A DNA stretch of 64,000 nucleotides from Cystobacter fuscus DSM 2262. GTDB taxonomy: Bacteria; Myxococcota; Myxococcia; Myxococcales; Myxococcaceae. The notes beneath the pieces were generated by a model. It was not told the origin of the DNA and did not search any database. It saw nothing but the letters and a program-made list of their open reading frames with translations. How positions within the stretch are numbered: the first letter of the stretch is position 1; the number at the start of each line of letters is the position of its first letter. The DNA lies in the NCBI RefSeq assembly GCF_000335475.2, contig NZ_ANAH02000004.1:662205-726204 (forward strand). The letters are read 5' to 3'. The translations under genes were made by a program, and so were the position numbers. Shown here one piece after another: positions 1 through 8,306 of the stretch.

Positions 1-199
1 CCGCCCGGGGGGTCGGAACCATCTGGCGCCCGACCTGCACCAGGAGCTCGTCGCCGAAGAACTCACGCAGCCTCCCGAGCGCACCGCTCATGGCGGACTG
101 GCTCATGTGCACCCTTGCGGCTGCCCGAGAGACATTCCGCTCCTCGAGCAGGACGTCGAGCGCCACCAACAGGTTCAAGTCCAGGTTCTGGAACCTCAT
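1..199 (-). CDS. LysR-family transcriptional regulator, N-terminal part (cut by window edge)
   Basis: About 66 codons of the N-terminus are present; the rest lies beyond the left edge. The protein begins MRFQNLDLNLLVALDVLLEE and continues into a winged helix-turn-helix with the typical LysR recognition segment (SRAA-ARVHMSQSAMSGALGRL). The opening and the NLLVALD motif are those of the NodD/NahR-like LysR branch, whose members usually activate divergently transcribed catabolic genes on binding an aromatic inducer. It is divergent from the hydrolase at 312, with a 112-bp gap holding a clean inverted repeat at 232-247. An in-frame ATG at 214 would add five residues. Control of the 312-6642 cluster is inferred from position only. 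Confidence 0.85.
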   Translation of the reverse strand, partial: MRFQNLDLNLLVALDVLLEERNVSRAAARVHMSQSAMSGALGRLREFFGDELLVQVGRQMVPTPRA

Positions 200-231
200 G
201 GCGCCATCATGCATCGACGGGATCGATACAT

Positions 232-247
232 CGTATTGGAAAATACG
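232..247. promoter_or_regulatory. Inverted repeat between LysR gene and catabolic operon, candidate operator
   Basis: The sequence CGTATT-GGAA-AATACG is a perfect 6-bp inverted repeat with a 4-bp spacer. It sits in an unusually AT-rich part of the divergent gap between the LysR gene and the hydrolase. LysR regulators commonly bind interrupted dyads in such gaps, so this is the best operator candidate here. A second shorter dyad (CCGA-TATC-TCGG) lies at 254-265. Confidence 0.45.
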
Positions 248-311
248 GCTTCCCCGATATCTCGGAGATCCATAAGTAGAACCCAGGATCGCGGTGGAGC
301 CCAGGAGCGCC

Positions 312-1469
312 ATGTTTCGCTACTTCCCCAAGAACTATGTCTGGAATCTGTCGGTCGACCTCGCGATCGAGATGGGCGCGCGCATCGGGGAGATCGAGGA
401 GATGTGCGCGCCGCTGCTCGCCGCTTCGGAGCAACCGGATGCCGACGGCACGCGCGCCTTCATGCGGACCTGGGTCGCGATGGGCGACAAACTGCGCGTG
501 CTGGCGGAGGACGACGAGCGCGCGGGCCGGTTGATTTCCGCGGGTGACAAGCTTCAGCGCGCCTCGGTGTACTACCTCACCGCCGAGCGCATGCAGGGCC
601 ATGGCAATCCCGAGCGCGCGCCGCTGTACGCCCGCGTACTGGAGACCTTCAAGAAGGGCATGGCGCTGTCGCATGTCAACTGCGAGCGGGTGGAGATCCC
701 GTATGAAGGCAAGCACCTCGCGGGCCTCTACGTCCGCGCCGAGGGCGTGAGTGGCCGACAGCCCATCCTGGTGCAGGTGAATGGCTTGGACAGCACGAAG
801 GAGATGAAATACTTCGTGGGCCTGCCGCGCTGGCTGGCGCGGCGAGGGGTGGCGTCGCTGGTGATCGACCAGCCCGGCACCGGCGAGGCGCTGCGCCTGC
901 ACGACCTGAAGGCGGTGTACGACAGCGAGCGCTGGGCCAGCAAGGTCGTCGACTGGCTGGAGACCCGGGACGACATCGATGCCCGGCGCATCGGCCTCGA
1001 GGGCGTGTCGCTCGGTGGCTACTACTGCCCGCGGGCGGTGGCCTTCGAGCCGCGGTTCGCGATGGGCGTGGTGTGGGGTGCCAACCATGACTGGCGCGAC
1101 GTGCAGAAGAAGCGGCTGCAGAAGGAAGGCAGCTTCCCGGTGCCGCACTACTGGGAGCACGTGCGCTGGGTCTGGGGCGCGAAGGACATGGACGACTTCA
1201 TGCGCATCGCCGAGAACGTGCACCTCGACGGCATCCTCGAGCGCATCCGGGTGCCCTTCCTGGTGACCCACGGCGAGAAGGACTCGCAAATCCCTCTCAA
1301 GTGGGCCGAGCGCACCTACGAACAACTCATCAACAGCCCGAAGCGGGAGCTCAAGGTGTTCACCGCGCGGGAAGGCGGTGTGCAGCACAGCAGTTTCGAC
1401 AACAGCGCCAACGCGGGCGCCTTCATCGCCGACTGGGTCGCTGAAACCCTGGGCGGTCGCACGGCCTGA
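312..1469 (+). CDS. Alpha/beta hydrolase, 2,6-dihydroxypseudooxynicotine hydrolase-like
   Basis: A 385-residue serine-type alpha/beta hydrolase with a long helical N-terminal region (about residues 1-120) before the core. The likely triad is Ser233 in GVSLGG, Asp324 in GEKDSQIP and His359 in GVQHSSF. The overall build and the MFRYFPKNYVWNLS opening resemble the C-C bond hydrolases of the dihydroxypseudooxynicotine hydrolase/FrsA-like group, which cleave ring-fission or beta-diketone-like products. The ATG at 312 follows AGGAG and matches the family start; a GTG at 294 would add six residues. It is the first gene of a run transcribed rightward with the ring-cleavage dioxygenase, Rieske protein and monooxygenases, fitting a hydrolytic step after ring opening. 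The substrate is not determinable from sequence. Confidence 0.8.
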   Translation: MFRYFPKNYVWNLSVDLAIEMGARIGEIEEMCAPLLAASEQPDADGTRAFMRTWVAMGDKLRVLAEDDERAGRLISAGDKLQRASVYYLTAERMQGHGNPERAPLYARVLETFKKGMALSHVNCERVEIPYEGKHLAGLYVRAEGVSGRQPILVQVNGLDSTKEMKYFVGLPRWLARRGVASLVIDQPGTGEALRLHDLKAVYDSERWASKVVDWLETRDDIDARRIGLEGVSLGGYYCPRAVAFEPRFAMGVVWGANHDWRDVQKKRLQKEGSFPVPHYWEHVRWVWGAKDMDDFMRIAENVHLDGILERIRVPFLVTHGEKDSQIPLKWAERTYEQLINSPKRELKVFTAREGGVQHSSFDNSANAGAFIADWVAETLGGRTA

Positions 1470-1495
1470 CCCCCTCCCTCGAAAAGGAATCCCTC

Positions 1496-2449
1496 ATGAA
1501 CATCATCGGACCCGATGCCCTCGTCTTTGGGGTGGATGACGTGGCCGCCTGTAGCCAATACCTGCTCGACTACGGCCTGCGCGGCGTGGATGTGAACGAG
1601 CAGGGTGGCCGCTTCGAGGCGCTCGATGGCACGTCCATCGTCATCAAGCACCACGCGGACCCCACGCTGCCGCCCTCCCTGGACACCGCCAGCCAACTGC
1701 GCGAGACCGTCTACGGCGTGGCCGATAGCGCCACCCTGGACGCGATCGCCGCCGAGCTCGGGCGGGACCGCGAGGTGCGCCGCGATGCCCATGGCCGCCT
1801 GCACACGGTGGACGACCTGGGCTTCGCGTTGGCCTTCCAGGTGACGGTGCGGCGGCCGCTGTCGTTGGCGGGCGAAACCGTCAATGCTCCCGGTGCCGCC
1901 GCGCAGCGCCCGGTGAACGCGATGGGGGTGGATCCGTCCCGGGAGGTGCGGCCGCGGACCTTGTCGCACGTGGTGTATTTCGTGCCCGACGCCGCCAAGG
2001 CCGAGGCCTTCTACGTCAAGCGCCTCGGCTTCATCTGCACGGATCGCTTCACCGGCGTGGGCCCGTTCCTGCGCCCGGCCGGCACGGCCGACCACCACAC
2101 GCTGTTCATGATCCAGACCCCACCGCGGATGAAGGGCATCGAGCACTTCACCTTCCACCTCGGCGGTCCGACCGAGGTGATGCTGGCCGGCACCCGCTTC
2201 GTCGAGAAGGGCTACCAGTCGTTCTGGGGCCCGGGCCGGCACCGCTTCGGCTCCAACTGGTTCTGGTACTTCAACAGCCCGCTCGGCTGCCATGTGGAGT
2301 ACGACGCCGACATGGACCAGCACGACGAGCGCTGGACGGCGCGTGAAGTGCCGATGAGCGCGGACGCCTCGCAGTTGTTCCTGTTCCAGCACCGGGCCAG
2401 ATGGGCACCTGTCGGCCCTCCGCCGGCGGGTGCACCCGGCAAACACTGA
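1496..2449 (+). CDS. VOC-superfamily extradiol-type dioxygenase
   Basis: A 317-residue two-module VOC (glyoxalase/bleomycin-resistance fold) protein of the length usual for type I extradiol ring-cleavage dioxygenases. The C-terminal module carries a plausible iron triad: His158 (LSHVVYF), His217 or His221 (IEHFTFHLGG) and Glu268 (CHVEYD), with spacing like that of BphC-type enzymes. It starts 26 bp after the hydrolase behind an AAGGA ribosome site. The expected role is ring cleavage of a catechol-like or hydroxylated heteroaromatic intermediate formed by the neighbouring monooxygenases, whose product the upstream hydrolase would then cut. The substrate is unknown. Confidence 0.8.
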   Translation: MNIIGPDALVFGVDDVAACSQYLLDYGLRGVDVNEQGGRFEALDGTSIVIKHHADPTLPPSLDTASQLRETVYGVADSATLDAIAAELGRDREVRRDAHGRLHTVDDLGFALAFQVTVRRPLSLAGETVNAPGAAAQRPVNAMGVDPSREVRPRTLSHVVYFVPDAAKAEAFYVKRLGFICTDRFTGVGPFLRPAGTADHHTLFMIQTPPRMKGIEHFTFHLGGPTEVMLAGTRFVEKGYQSFWGPGRHRFGSNWFWYFNSPLGCHVEYDADMDQHDERWTAREVPMSADASQLFLFQHRARWAPVGPPPAGAPGKH

Positions 2450-2460
2450 CACCTCCGGCC

Positions 2461-2817
2461 ATGGAACGCAGGGTCTTCCTGTGCCGGCTCGACGAGCTGC
2501 CCGACGGGCAGTCGCGCGGCTTCGATCCGCTGCGATCCGGCCAGGACTCCGTGCTGGTGGTGCGCCAGGGCCGCGACCTGCACGCCTGGCGCGATGACTG
2601 TCCGCACCAGCCCGGTACGGCCATGGCCTGGCGCAAGGATGCCTATCTCAACCGTGACGGCAGCCGCATCGTCTGCCACGCCCACGGCGCGCGGTTCGAC
2701 ATCGCCACCGGCGTCTGCACGCTGGGGCCTTGCTTGGGTCAGGCGCTGACCCGCGTATCCGTGCTGCTGGATTCCGACGACCGTGTCCATGTCGTGCTCC
2801 AGACGCCACAAGCCTGA
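2461..2817 (+). CDS. Rieske [2Fe-2S] ferredoxin-like protein
   Basis: A 118-residue single-domain protein with the Rieske cluster ligands Cys47-x-His49 and Cys72-x-x-His75 (DDCPHQP ... VCHAHGA). It starts 11 bp after the dioxygenase stop and belongs to the same run. Stand-alone Rieske proteins of this size usually carry electrons to a ring-hydroxylating oxygenase. No oxygenase alpha subunit is present here, so its partner could be elsewhere or it may serve a different redox role. The ATG at 2461 fits the family start; no strong ribosome site is visible. Confidence 0.8.
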   Translation: MERRVFLCRLDELPDGQSRGFDPLRSGQDSVLVVRQGRDLHAWRDDCPHQPGTAMAWRKDAYLNRDGSRIVCHAHGARFDIATGVCTLGPCLGQALTRVSVLLDSDDRVHVVLQTPQA

Positions 2818-2838
2818 AGAGCCAAGGAGACAGCCAAG

Positions 2839-3963
2839 ATGGCCCGAGTGAACAAGGTATTGATTGTCGGTGGTGGGATTGGTGGTTTGTCGTTGGCCTC
2901 GGGTCTGCGCAACCGTGGCCTCGAGGTCGAGCTCGTCGAGGTCAAGAAGGAGTGGACCGTCTACGGGGTGGGCATCATCCAGCAATGCAACGTCGTCCGG
3001 GCCATGGCCCAGCTGGGTCTGGTCGACCACTTCCTCGGCGCGGGGTTCGCGTTCGAGAATGTCGGGCTCTACTCGGCGGAGGGTGCGCTGCTGCGGATGC
3101 TGCCCGGAGTGCGCGCGGCGGGGCCGGAGTATCCGGCCAACCTGGGCATCTCCCGGCTGGCGCTCCACAAGGTGCTCAGCTCCACGGCCGCGGAGCGGGG
3201 CACCTCCATCCGCCTGGGCGTCACCGTCGAGCACCTCGAGCAGGACGCCGACGGCGTGGACGTCACCTTCACCGACGGCACACGAGGCCGGTACGACCTC
3301 GTCGTGGGCGCCGACGGGCTCTTCTCCAAGGTGCGCACCCTGGTCCTTGGAAAGGAGTTGAAGCCGCGCTTCACGGGGCAGGCGGTCTTCCGTCACAACT
3401 TCCCGCGCTCGCCCGAGATCGACCACCTGGCGACCTTCTATGGGAAGAAGAACAACGCCGGGCTCTGCCCGCTCTCCAATGACCTGATGTACCTGTTCGT
3501 GACGTCCGCGGAGCCTGGCAACCCGTGGATGCCGGAGGACCGGCTCGCGGACCTCATGAGGGAGCGTCTGAAGGAGTTCGGTGGCATTGTCGGCCGGCTG
3601 CGGGAGCAGATCACCGACCCGAAGCAGGTGGTCTACAAGCCCATGGAGGTCATCTTCGTCTCCGAGCCGTGGTACCGGGGGCGGGTGGTGCTCATCGGGG
3701 ATGCGGTCCACGCGACGACGCCACACCTCGGGCAGGGGGCGGGCATGGCCGTGGAGGACGCGGTGGTGCTCTCGGAGTTGCTCGCGGAGGACGCACCGGT
3801 GGAGGCGCTCCTGTCGCGCTTCATGCGGCGGCGCTACGAGCGCTGCAAATTCATCGTGGAGAACTCGCTCCAGATCGGCGACTGGGAGATGCAGGGCGCG
3901 TCCCACGCCGACCGGACCGGGGTCGTGAAGAAGATGATGGAGGTCACGGCCCAGCCCATCTGA
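2839..3963 (+). CDS. FAD-dependent aromatic monooxygenase (copy 1)
   Basis: A 374-residue class A flavoprotein hydroxylase of the PHBH/salicylate hydroxylase type. It has the dinucleotide motif GGGIGG (residues 11-16), the DG motif (VVGADGL) near residue 155 and the second FAD motif GDAVHATTPH near residue 290. These enzymes use NAD(P)H and O2 to hydroxylate aromatic rings in the cytoplasm. It starts 21 bp after the Rieske gene behind AAGGAG. A close paralogue of identical length lies at 5518, and the two share a 5' stretch of over 50 identical bases that is markedly AT-rich at third codon positions compared with the rest of the gene. Confidence 0.88.
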   Translation: MARVNKVLIVGGGIGGLSLASGLRNRGLEVELVEVKKEWTVYGVGIIQQCNVVRAMAQLGLVDHFLGAGFAFENVGLYSAEGALLRMLPGVRAAGPEYPANLGISRLALHKVLSSTAAERGTSIRLGVTVEHLEQDADGVDVTFTDGTRGRYDLVVGADGLFSKVRTLVLGKELKPRFTGQAVFRHNFPRSPEIDHLATFYGKKNNAGLCPLSNDLMYLFVTSAEPGNPWMPEDRLADLMRERLKEFGGIVGRLREQITDPKQVVYKPMEVIFVSEPWYRGRVVLIGDAVHATTPHLGQGAGMAVEDAVVLSELLAEDAPVEALLSRFMRRRYERCKFIVENSLQIGDWEMQGASHADRTGVVKKMMEVTAQPI

Positions 3964-4056
3964 ACAGAGGTTTGAACGGAGCTTCGCTGGCGCTTGTCGC
4001 CACCGCCGAGGTATCTGTGACGGGGAGCGGCCCAGCCCCTCTGCACGGAGTCCTGT

Positions 4057-5445
4057 ATGCATGGCAGCGAGAAGACTGAATTGGAGGCCTCCGACGGTCT
4101 TCCCACACCGCGCCGGTATTGGGCGATCGCCGCCATCGTGCTCGCGATCACGATGGCCGTCCTGGATGGTGCGATCGCCAACGTGGCGCTGCCCGCCATC
4201 GCGAGGGATCTGAACGCCTCGCCCGCCGCGTCGATCTGGATCGTCAACGCGTACCAGCTCGCCATCGTCGTCTCGCTGCTCCCGTTCTCCTCGCTGGGAG
4301 ACATCGTGGGCTACCGCCGGGTCTTCCAGGCCGGCCTCCTGGTGTTCACGTTGGCCTCGCTGGCCTGCTCGCTGTCGGGCTCCCTGGTGGGCTTGACGCT
4401 CGCACGAGTCCTCCAGGGCTTCGGCGCGGCCGCGCTCATGAGTGTCAATGGCGCCCTCATCCGCTTCACCTACCCGAATCGGCTGCTGGGCCGGGCCATT
4501 GGCATCAACGCCCTGGTGGTCGCGGTCTCCTCCGCGATGGGACCGACGCTCGCCTCGGCCATCCTGTCGGTCTCGGGGTGGCCCTGGCTCTTCGCCATCA
4601 ACCTGCCGACGGGCCTCGTCGCGCTGCTCATCGCGTACCGGAGCCTGCCGCACACCCGGCGTTCGGGTCTCCCCTTCGATCTGACGAGTGCGCTGCTCAA
4701 TGCCCTGACGTTCGGGCTGCTGCTCATTGGCCTCGAGACCCTGACGACCGGCGCGCTACCCGCCGCCCTCCTGCTCGCCGGAGGTCTCGCCGCGGGGAGC
4801 GTGATGGTGCGGCGGCAGCTCTCGCGGACCGCGCCCCTCGTGCCGGTGGACCTGTTGCGCATCCCCGTCTTCGCCTTCTCCGTGGTGGCTTCCCTCTGCT
4901 CCTTCTCGGCGCAGATGCTCGCCTTCGTCTCCCTGCCCTTCTACTTCCAGAACGTCCTGGGACGCGGTCAGGTGGAGACCGGGCTGTTGATGACGCCCTG
5001 GCCGGTCGCGGTGGCCATCATGGCGCCCATCGCGGGGCGGTTGGCGGATCGCTTCTCGGCGGCCCTGCTGTGCGGCGTGGGGTCGGTGGTGATGGCGGCG
5101 GGATTGACGCTGCTCGCGCTCCTGCCCGAGCATGTGGCGAGCGGGGCCATCGTCTGCGGCATGACCCTCTGTGGCGTGGGCTTCGGGTTCTTCCAGTCGC
5201 CGAACAACCGCGCGATGCTCTCCTCGGCTCCGAAGGCGCGCAGTGGCGGCGCGGGCGGCATGCAGGCGACGGCCCGTCTCTTGGGACAGACGTGTGGAGC
5301 CACCCTGGTCGCCCTGTGCTTCAGGGCGTTCGAGAGCCGTGGGCCCACCATGGCCCTGGGGCTCGGTGCGTGTGTCGCGGCCGTGTCGGCCGTGGTCAGC
5401 ACCTTCCGGCACCATCGGCAGGTCGACGTCCAGGTGGTACGGTAG
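4057..5445 (+). CDS. MFS transporter, DHA2 (EmrB/QacA)-like
   Basis: A 462-residue polytopic membrane protein with motif A-like GDIVGYRR, the LARVLQGFGAA segment after the fourth helix and repeated hydrophobic segments consistent with about 14 helices. This is the drug:H+ antiporter-2 architecture. The ATG follows GGAG by 6 bp. It lies between two paralogous monooxygenases, suggesting export or import of the pathway substrate or a toxic intermediate. DHA2 proteins are mostly exporters, so efflux is the more likely direction. Confidence 0.87.
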   Translation: MHGSEKTELEASDGLPTPRRYWAIAAIVLAITMAVLDGAIANVALPAIARDLNASPAASIWIVNAYQLAIVVSLLPFSSLGDIVGYRRVFQAGLLVFTLASLACSLSGSLVGLTLARVLQGFGAAALMSVNGALIRFTYPNRLLGRAIGINALVVAVSSAMGPTLASAILSVSGWPWLFAINLPTGLVALLIAYRSLPHTRRSGLPFDLTSALLNALTFGLLLIGLETLTTGALPAALLLAGGLAAGSVMVRRQLSRTAPLVPVDLLRIPVFAFSVVASLCSFSAQMLAFVSLPFYFQNVLGRGQVETGLLMTPWPVAVAIMAPIAGRLADRFSAALLCGVGSVVMAAGLTLLALLPEHVASGAIVCGMTLCGVGFGFFQSPNNRAMLSSAPKARSGGAGGMQATARLLGQTCGATLVALCFRAFESRGPTMALGLGACVAAVSAVVSTFRHHRQVDVQVVR

Positions 5446-5517
5446 CGCCCGTCGACCAGTCGCTTCGTGTTTCACCCATGGGGGGGCGCACGCCCTGATG
5501 TCCAGGAGACAGCCACG

Positions 5518-6642
5518 ATGGCTCGTGTGAACAAGGTATTGATTGTCGGTGGTGGGATTGGTGGTTTGTCGTTGGCCTCGGGCCTGCGCAACCGCGGCAT
5601 CGAGGTCGACCTCGTCGAGGTCAAGGACGAGTGGACCGTCTACGGGGTGGGCATCATCCAGCAATGCAACGTCATCCGGGCCATGGCCCAGCTGGGCCTG
5701 GTGGACCGCTTCCTCGACGCGGGATTCGCGTACGAGGGGATGGGCCTCTACACGTCGGCGGGCGAGCTGCTGCAGATGCTGCCCGGGGCGCGCGCGGCGG
5801 GGCCGGAGTACCCGGCCAACCTGGGCATCTCCCGGCTGGCTCTGCACAAAGTGCTCAGCTCCACGGCGGAGGAGAAGGGCACCCGCATCCGCCTGGGTCT
5901 CACCGTCGAGCACCTCGAGCAGGACGCCAACGGCGTGGACGTCCTGTTCACCGACGGCACGCGGGGCCGGTACGATCTCGTCGTGGGCGCCGACGGGCTC
6001 TACTCCAAGGTCCGGACCCTGCTCTTCGGCAACGAGCTGAAGCCGCGCTACACGGGGCAGTCGGTCTTCCGTCACAACTTCCCGCGCCCACCCGAGATCG
6101 ACCACCTGGTGGTCTTCTACGGGAAGAACCACAACGCCGGACTCTGCCCGCTCTCCAAGGACCTGATGTACATGTTCGTGACGTCCGCGGAGCCCGGCAA
6201 TCCGAGAATGCCGGAGGACCGGCTCGCGGAGCTCATGAGGGAGCGCCTGGCGGAGTTCGGAGGCATCCTCGGCCGCTTGCGAGAGCGGATCACCGACCCG
6301 AAGCAGGTGGTCTACAAGCCCATGGAGGTCATCTTCGTCCCCGCGCCGTGGTACCGGGGGCGGGTGGTGCTCATCGGGGATGCGGCCCATGCGACGACGC
6401 CGCACCTCTCGCAAGGGGCGGGCATGGCCGTGGAGGACGCGGTGGTGCTCTCGGAGCTGCTCGCGGAGGACGCGCCGGTGGAGGTGCTCCTGTCGCGCTT
6501 CATGCGGCGGCGCTACGAGCGCTGCAAGTTCATCGTCGAGAGTTCGATCCAGGTGGGCGATGGGGAGATGCGGGGCGCATCGCAGGCCGATCGGTCCGCG
6601 ATCGTGAAGAAGATGATGGAAGTCACGGCCCAACCCCTCTGA
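5518..6642 (+). CDS. FAD-dependent aromatic monooxygenase (copy 2)
   Basis: A 374-residue paralogue of the monooxygenase at 2839, equal in length and near-identical through the FAD-binding N-terminus and the GDAAHATTPH region, with scattered substitutions in the substrate-side middle part. The start at 5518 was chosen because it aligns with copy 1 and because the ribosome-site context is duplicated too (GGAGACAGCCA before ATG in both). An in-frame upstream start at 5467 would add 17 residues not seen in copy 1. The two copies flank the transporter and probably arose by tandem duplication with later divergence of substrate or position specificity. It ends only 5 bp from the convergent lyase gene. 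Confidence 0.88.
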   Translation: MARVNKVLIVGGGIGGLSLASGLRNRGIEVDLVEVKDEWTVYGVGIIQQCNVIRAMAQLGLVDRFLDAGFAYEGMGLYTSAGELLQMLPGARAAGPEYPANLGISRLALHKVLSSTAEEKGTRIRLGLTVEHLEQDANGVDVLFTDGTRGRYDLVVGADGLYSKVRTLLFGNELKPRYTGQSVFRHNFPRPPEIDHLVVFYGKNHNAGLCPLSKDLMYMFVTSAEPGNPRMPEDRLAELMRERLAEFGGILGRLRERITDPKQVVYKPMEVIFVPAPWYRGRVVLIGDAAHATTPHLSQGAGMAVEDAVVLSELLAEDAPVEVLLSRFMRRRYERCKFIVESSIQVGDGEMRGASQADRSAIVKKMMEVTAQPL

Positions 6643-6647
6643 ACGCC

Positions 6648-7547
6648 TCACCCCGGAGCGAGACGCCCGATCTTGCCCGCTTCCTCCGCGAACCACAGGG
6701 CGCCGTCCGGGCCTGACGTGATGCCGTGGGGTTCCGCCTGAGGGGTGGGGATGGCGTACTCGGTGACGGCTCCCTGCGTGGTCATCCGGCCGATGTGGTT
6801 GCTGCCCCACTGCGTGAACCACAGGGCGCCGTCGGACCCGGTGACGATGGCGTGCGGACGCGCGCCCGCTCGCGGGAGGGGGAACTCGGTGACGTGTCCC
6901 TCCGTCGTCATCCGGCCGATCCGGTCCACGAGGATCTCGACGAACCAGAGCGCGCCATCCGGCCCCACCGTGATGCCCACGGGTCCGGCGTTGGCGGTGG
7001 GCAGTGCGTACTCGGTGACGTGTCCCTCCGTGGTCATCCGGCCGATCCGGTTCGCCTTGTTCTCCGTGAACCAGAGCGCGCCATCCGGTCCCGTGGTGAG
7101 GGTGGAGGGGAACACGTCGGGTGAGGGGAGTGGGAACTCGGTGACCGTCCCGTCCAGGGTGATGCGGCCGAGCCGGTTCGCCGTCGACTCGGTGAACCAG
7201 AGCGCGCCGTCGGGTCCCACCGTGAGGCCGAAGGGTCCCGCGTTCGGGGTGGGCAGCGCGTACTCGGTGACAGCGCCCTCCGTCGTGATGCGCCCGATGC
7301 GGTTCGCCTTGTACTCGGTGAACCAGAGCGCGCCGTCGGGCCCGGCCACGATGAGGGAGGGCCCGGCGTCGGGTGTCGGGAGTGGGAAGGAGGCCAGCTC
7401 GCCGTCGACGCGGAGGCGGCCAATGCGGCCCGAGTGGATCTCCGTGAACCAGAGTGCTCCATCCGGACCGCCCACGATGCCGTACGGGCCCGCGGCCGGG
7501 TTGGACAGGGGATGCTCGGTCATGATGCTGCTCGACACTGCCTGCAT
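6648..7547 (-). CDS. vgb: Virginiamycin B (streptogramin B) lyase homologue
   Basis: A 299-residue seven-bladed propeller with repeats of the form GPDGALWFTE...NRIGR. Enzymes of this family linearise cyclic streptogramin B antibiotics by a Mg-dependent elimination at the ester bond, without hydrolysis. The length equals that of the staphylococcal enzyme, and the residues known to matter there (Tyr18, His228, Glu268, His270, Glu284) correspond here to Tyr22 (GPYGI), His232 (RPHAI), Glu272 and His274 (AEPHGI) and Glu289 (FAEE). The ATG at 7547 follows AGGAGGG. There is no signal peptide, so it acts in the cytoplasm. The natural substrate in a myxobacterium may be another cyclic depsipeptide, and resistance is inferred only. 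Confidence 0.85.
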   Translation of the reverse strand: MQAVSSSIMTEHPLSNPAAGPYGIVGGPDGALWFTEIHSGRIGRLRVDGELASFPLPTPDAGPSLIVAGPDGALWFTEYKANRIGRITTEGAVTEYALPTPNAGPFGLTVGPDGALWFTESTANRLGRITLDGTVTEFPLPSPDVFPSTLTTGPDGALWFTENKANRIGRMTTEGHVTEYALPTANAGPVGITVGPDGALWFVEILVDRIGRMTTEGHVTEFPLPRAGARPHAIVTGSDGALWFTQWGSNHIGRMTTQGAVTEYAIPTPQAEPHGITSGPDGALWFAEEAGKIGRLAPG

Positions 7548-7686
7548 GCTTCTGCCCTCCTGACTCCTCTCGAGTGCACGCTGGGGTCCGTGAGGGACCC
7601 GTTGCGGTTCGAGGTCGTTCAGGCGGCGGAGTGTACTCAGGCGCCGCTGGCGCATCACGGCATCAGCGGCGCCCGGTGATTGAGCG

Positions 7687-8259
7687 TCAATTGAGCGACT
7701 TACACAGGGCGTGGCCCAATTTCTGGGTCTCCTGGTCGGTGATGACGCAGCCGTAGCCGGAGCCCTTCATCGCGCCGCCTCCGTCGAGCCGCGCGATGTC
7801 CCACATGTCGAGCTTCGCGCAGACCTCGCTCTGCCGGGTCCTGGCCTCTTGCGGCGTGAGGAGGGTCCGGCCAGCGCCACAAGGCGAGTCCCCGAACACC
7901 TCGACGAGGTTGGTCTGTCCCGGCAGCTTGCAGAGGGTATTTCCCAGGGGCGCCGCTTCGTAGCTGGTGATGGCGCAGCCATAGCCGGGCCCCTTCATCG
8001 CCCCGCTGCCAGAGAGGCGAGCGATGTCCCAAGTGCCCATCTTGCCGCAGATGGTGTTCTGGTTGGCGAGCGCATCATTGGGGGTGGCGATGGAGTAGCC
8101 CGTGGGGCACGGGGTGTCACCGACCACCTTCTGCACCTCGCCATAGAGGGCACCGTGGTTCTGCGCGGGGCCGGGCACCTCGGTCTCCGTGGTGTCCGCC
8201 GGGCCGCAGGCGGTGGTCATCAGGGCAATACCAACACTGAACAAGAGGGTCTTCTTCAT
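7687..8259 (-). CDS. Secreted, probably lipid-anchored protein with two copies of an unknown Cys-containing domain
   Basis: A 190-residue protein starting MKKTLLFSVGIALMTTAC, a signal peptide with a possible but imperfect lipobox (TTAC). The mature part is two ~65-residue repeats, each running from GD[ST]PC through WDIARL, a Gly-rich AMKG-GYGC segment and a final LCK. Conserved cysteines in both repeats suggest disulfides. I do not recognise the domain. The ATG at 8259 is preferred over two upstream in-frame ATGs because GGAG lies 7 bp before it. A perfect palindrome at 8307-8321 sits just upstream and may be its operator. Confidence 0.75.
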   Translation of the reverse strand: MKKTLLFSVGIALMTTACGPADTTETEVPGPAQNHGALYGEVQKVVGDTPCPTGYSIATPNDALANQNTICGKMGTWDIARLSGSGAMKGPGYGCAITSYEAAPLGNTLCKLPGQTNLVEVFGDSPCGAGRTLLTPQEARTRQSEVCAKLDMWDIARLDGGGAMKGSGYGCVITDQETQKLGHALCKSLN

Positions 8260-8306
8260 GTGCATCTCCATCTGTGCGCTGCGGGGTAGAGACCTTTGGA
8301 AAGGCC

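Noticed and set aside
2212..4653. An 813-codon minus-strand frame opposite the dioxygenase and monooxygenase
   Set aside because: Composition is rich in Arg/His/Gln/Gly with no domain; shadow of real genes.
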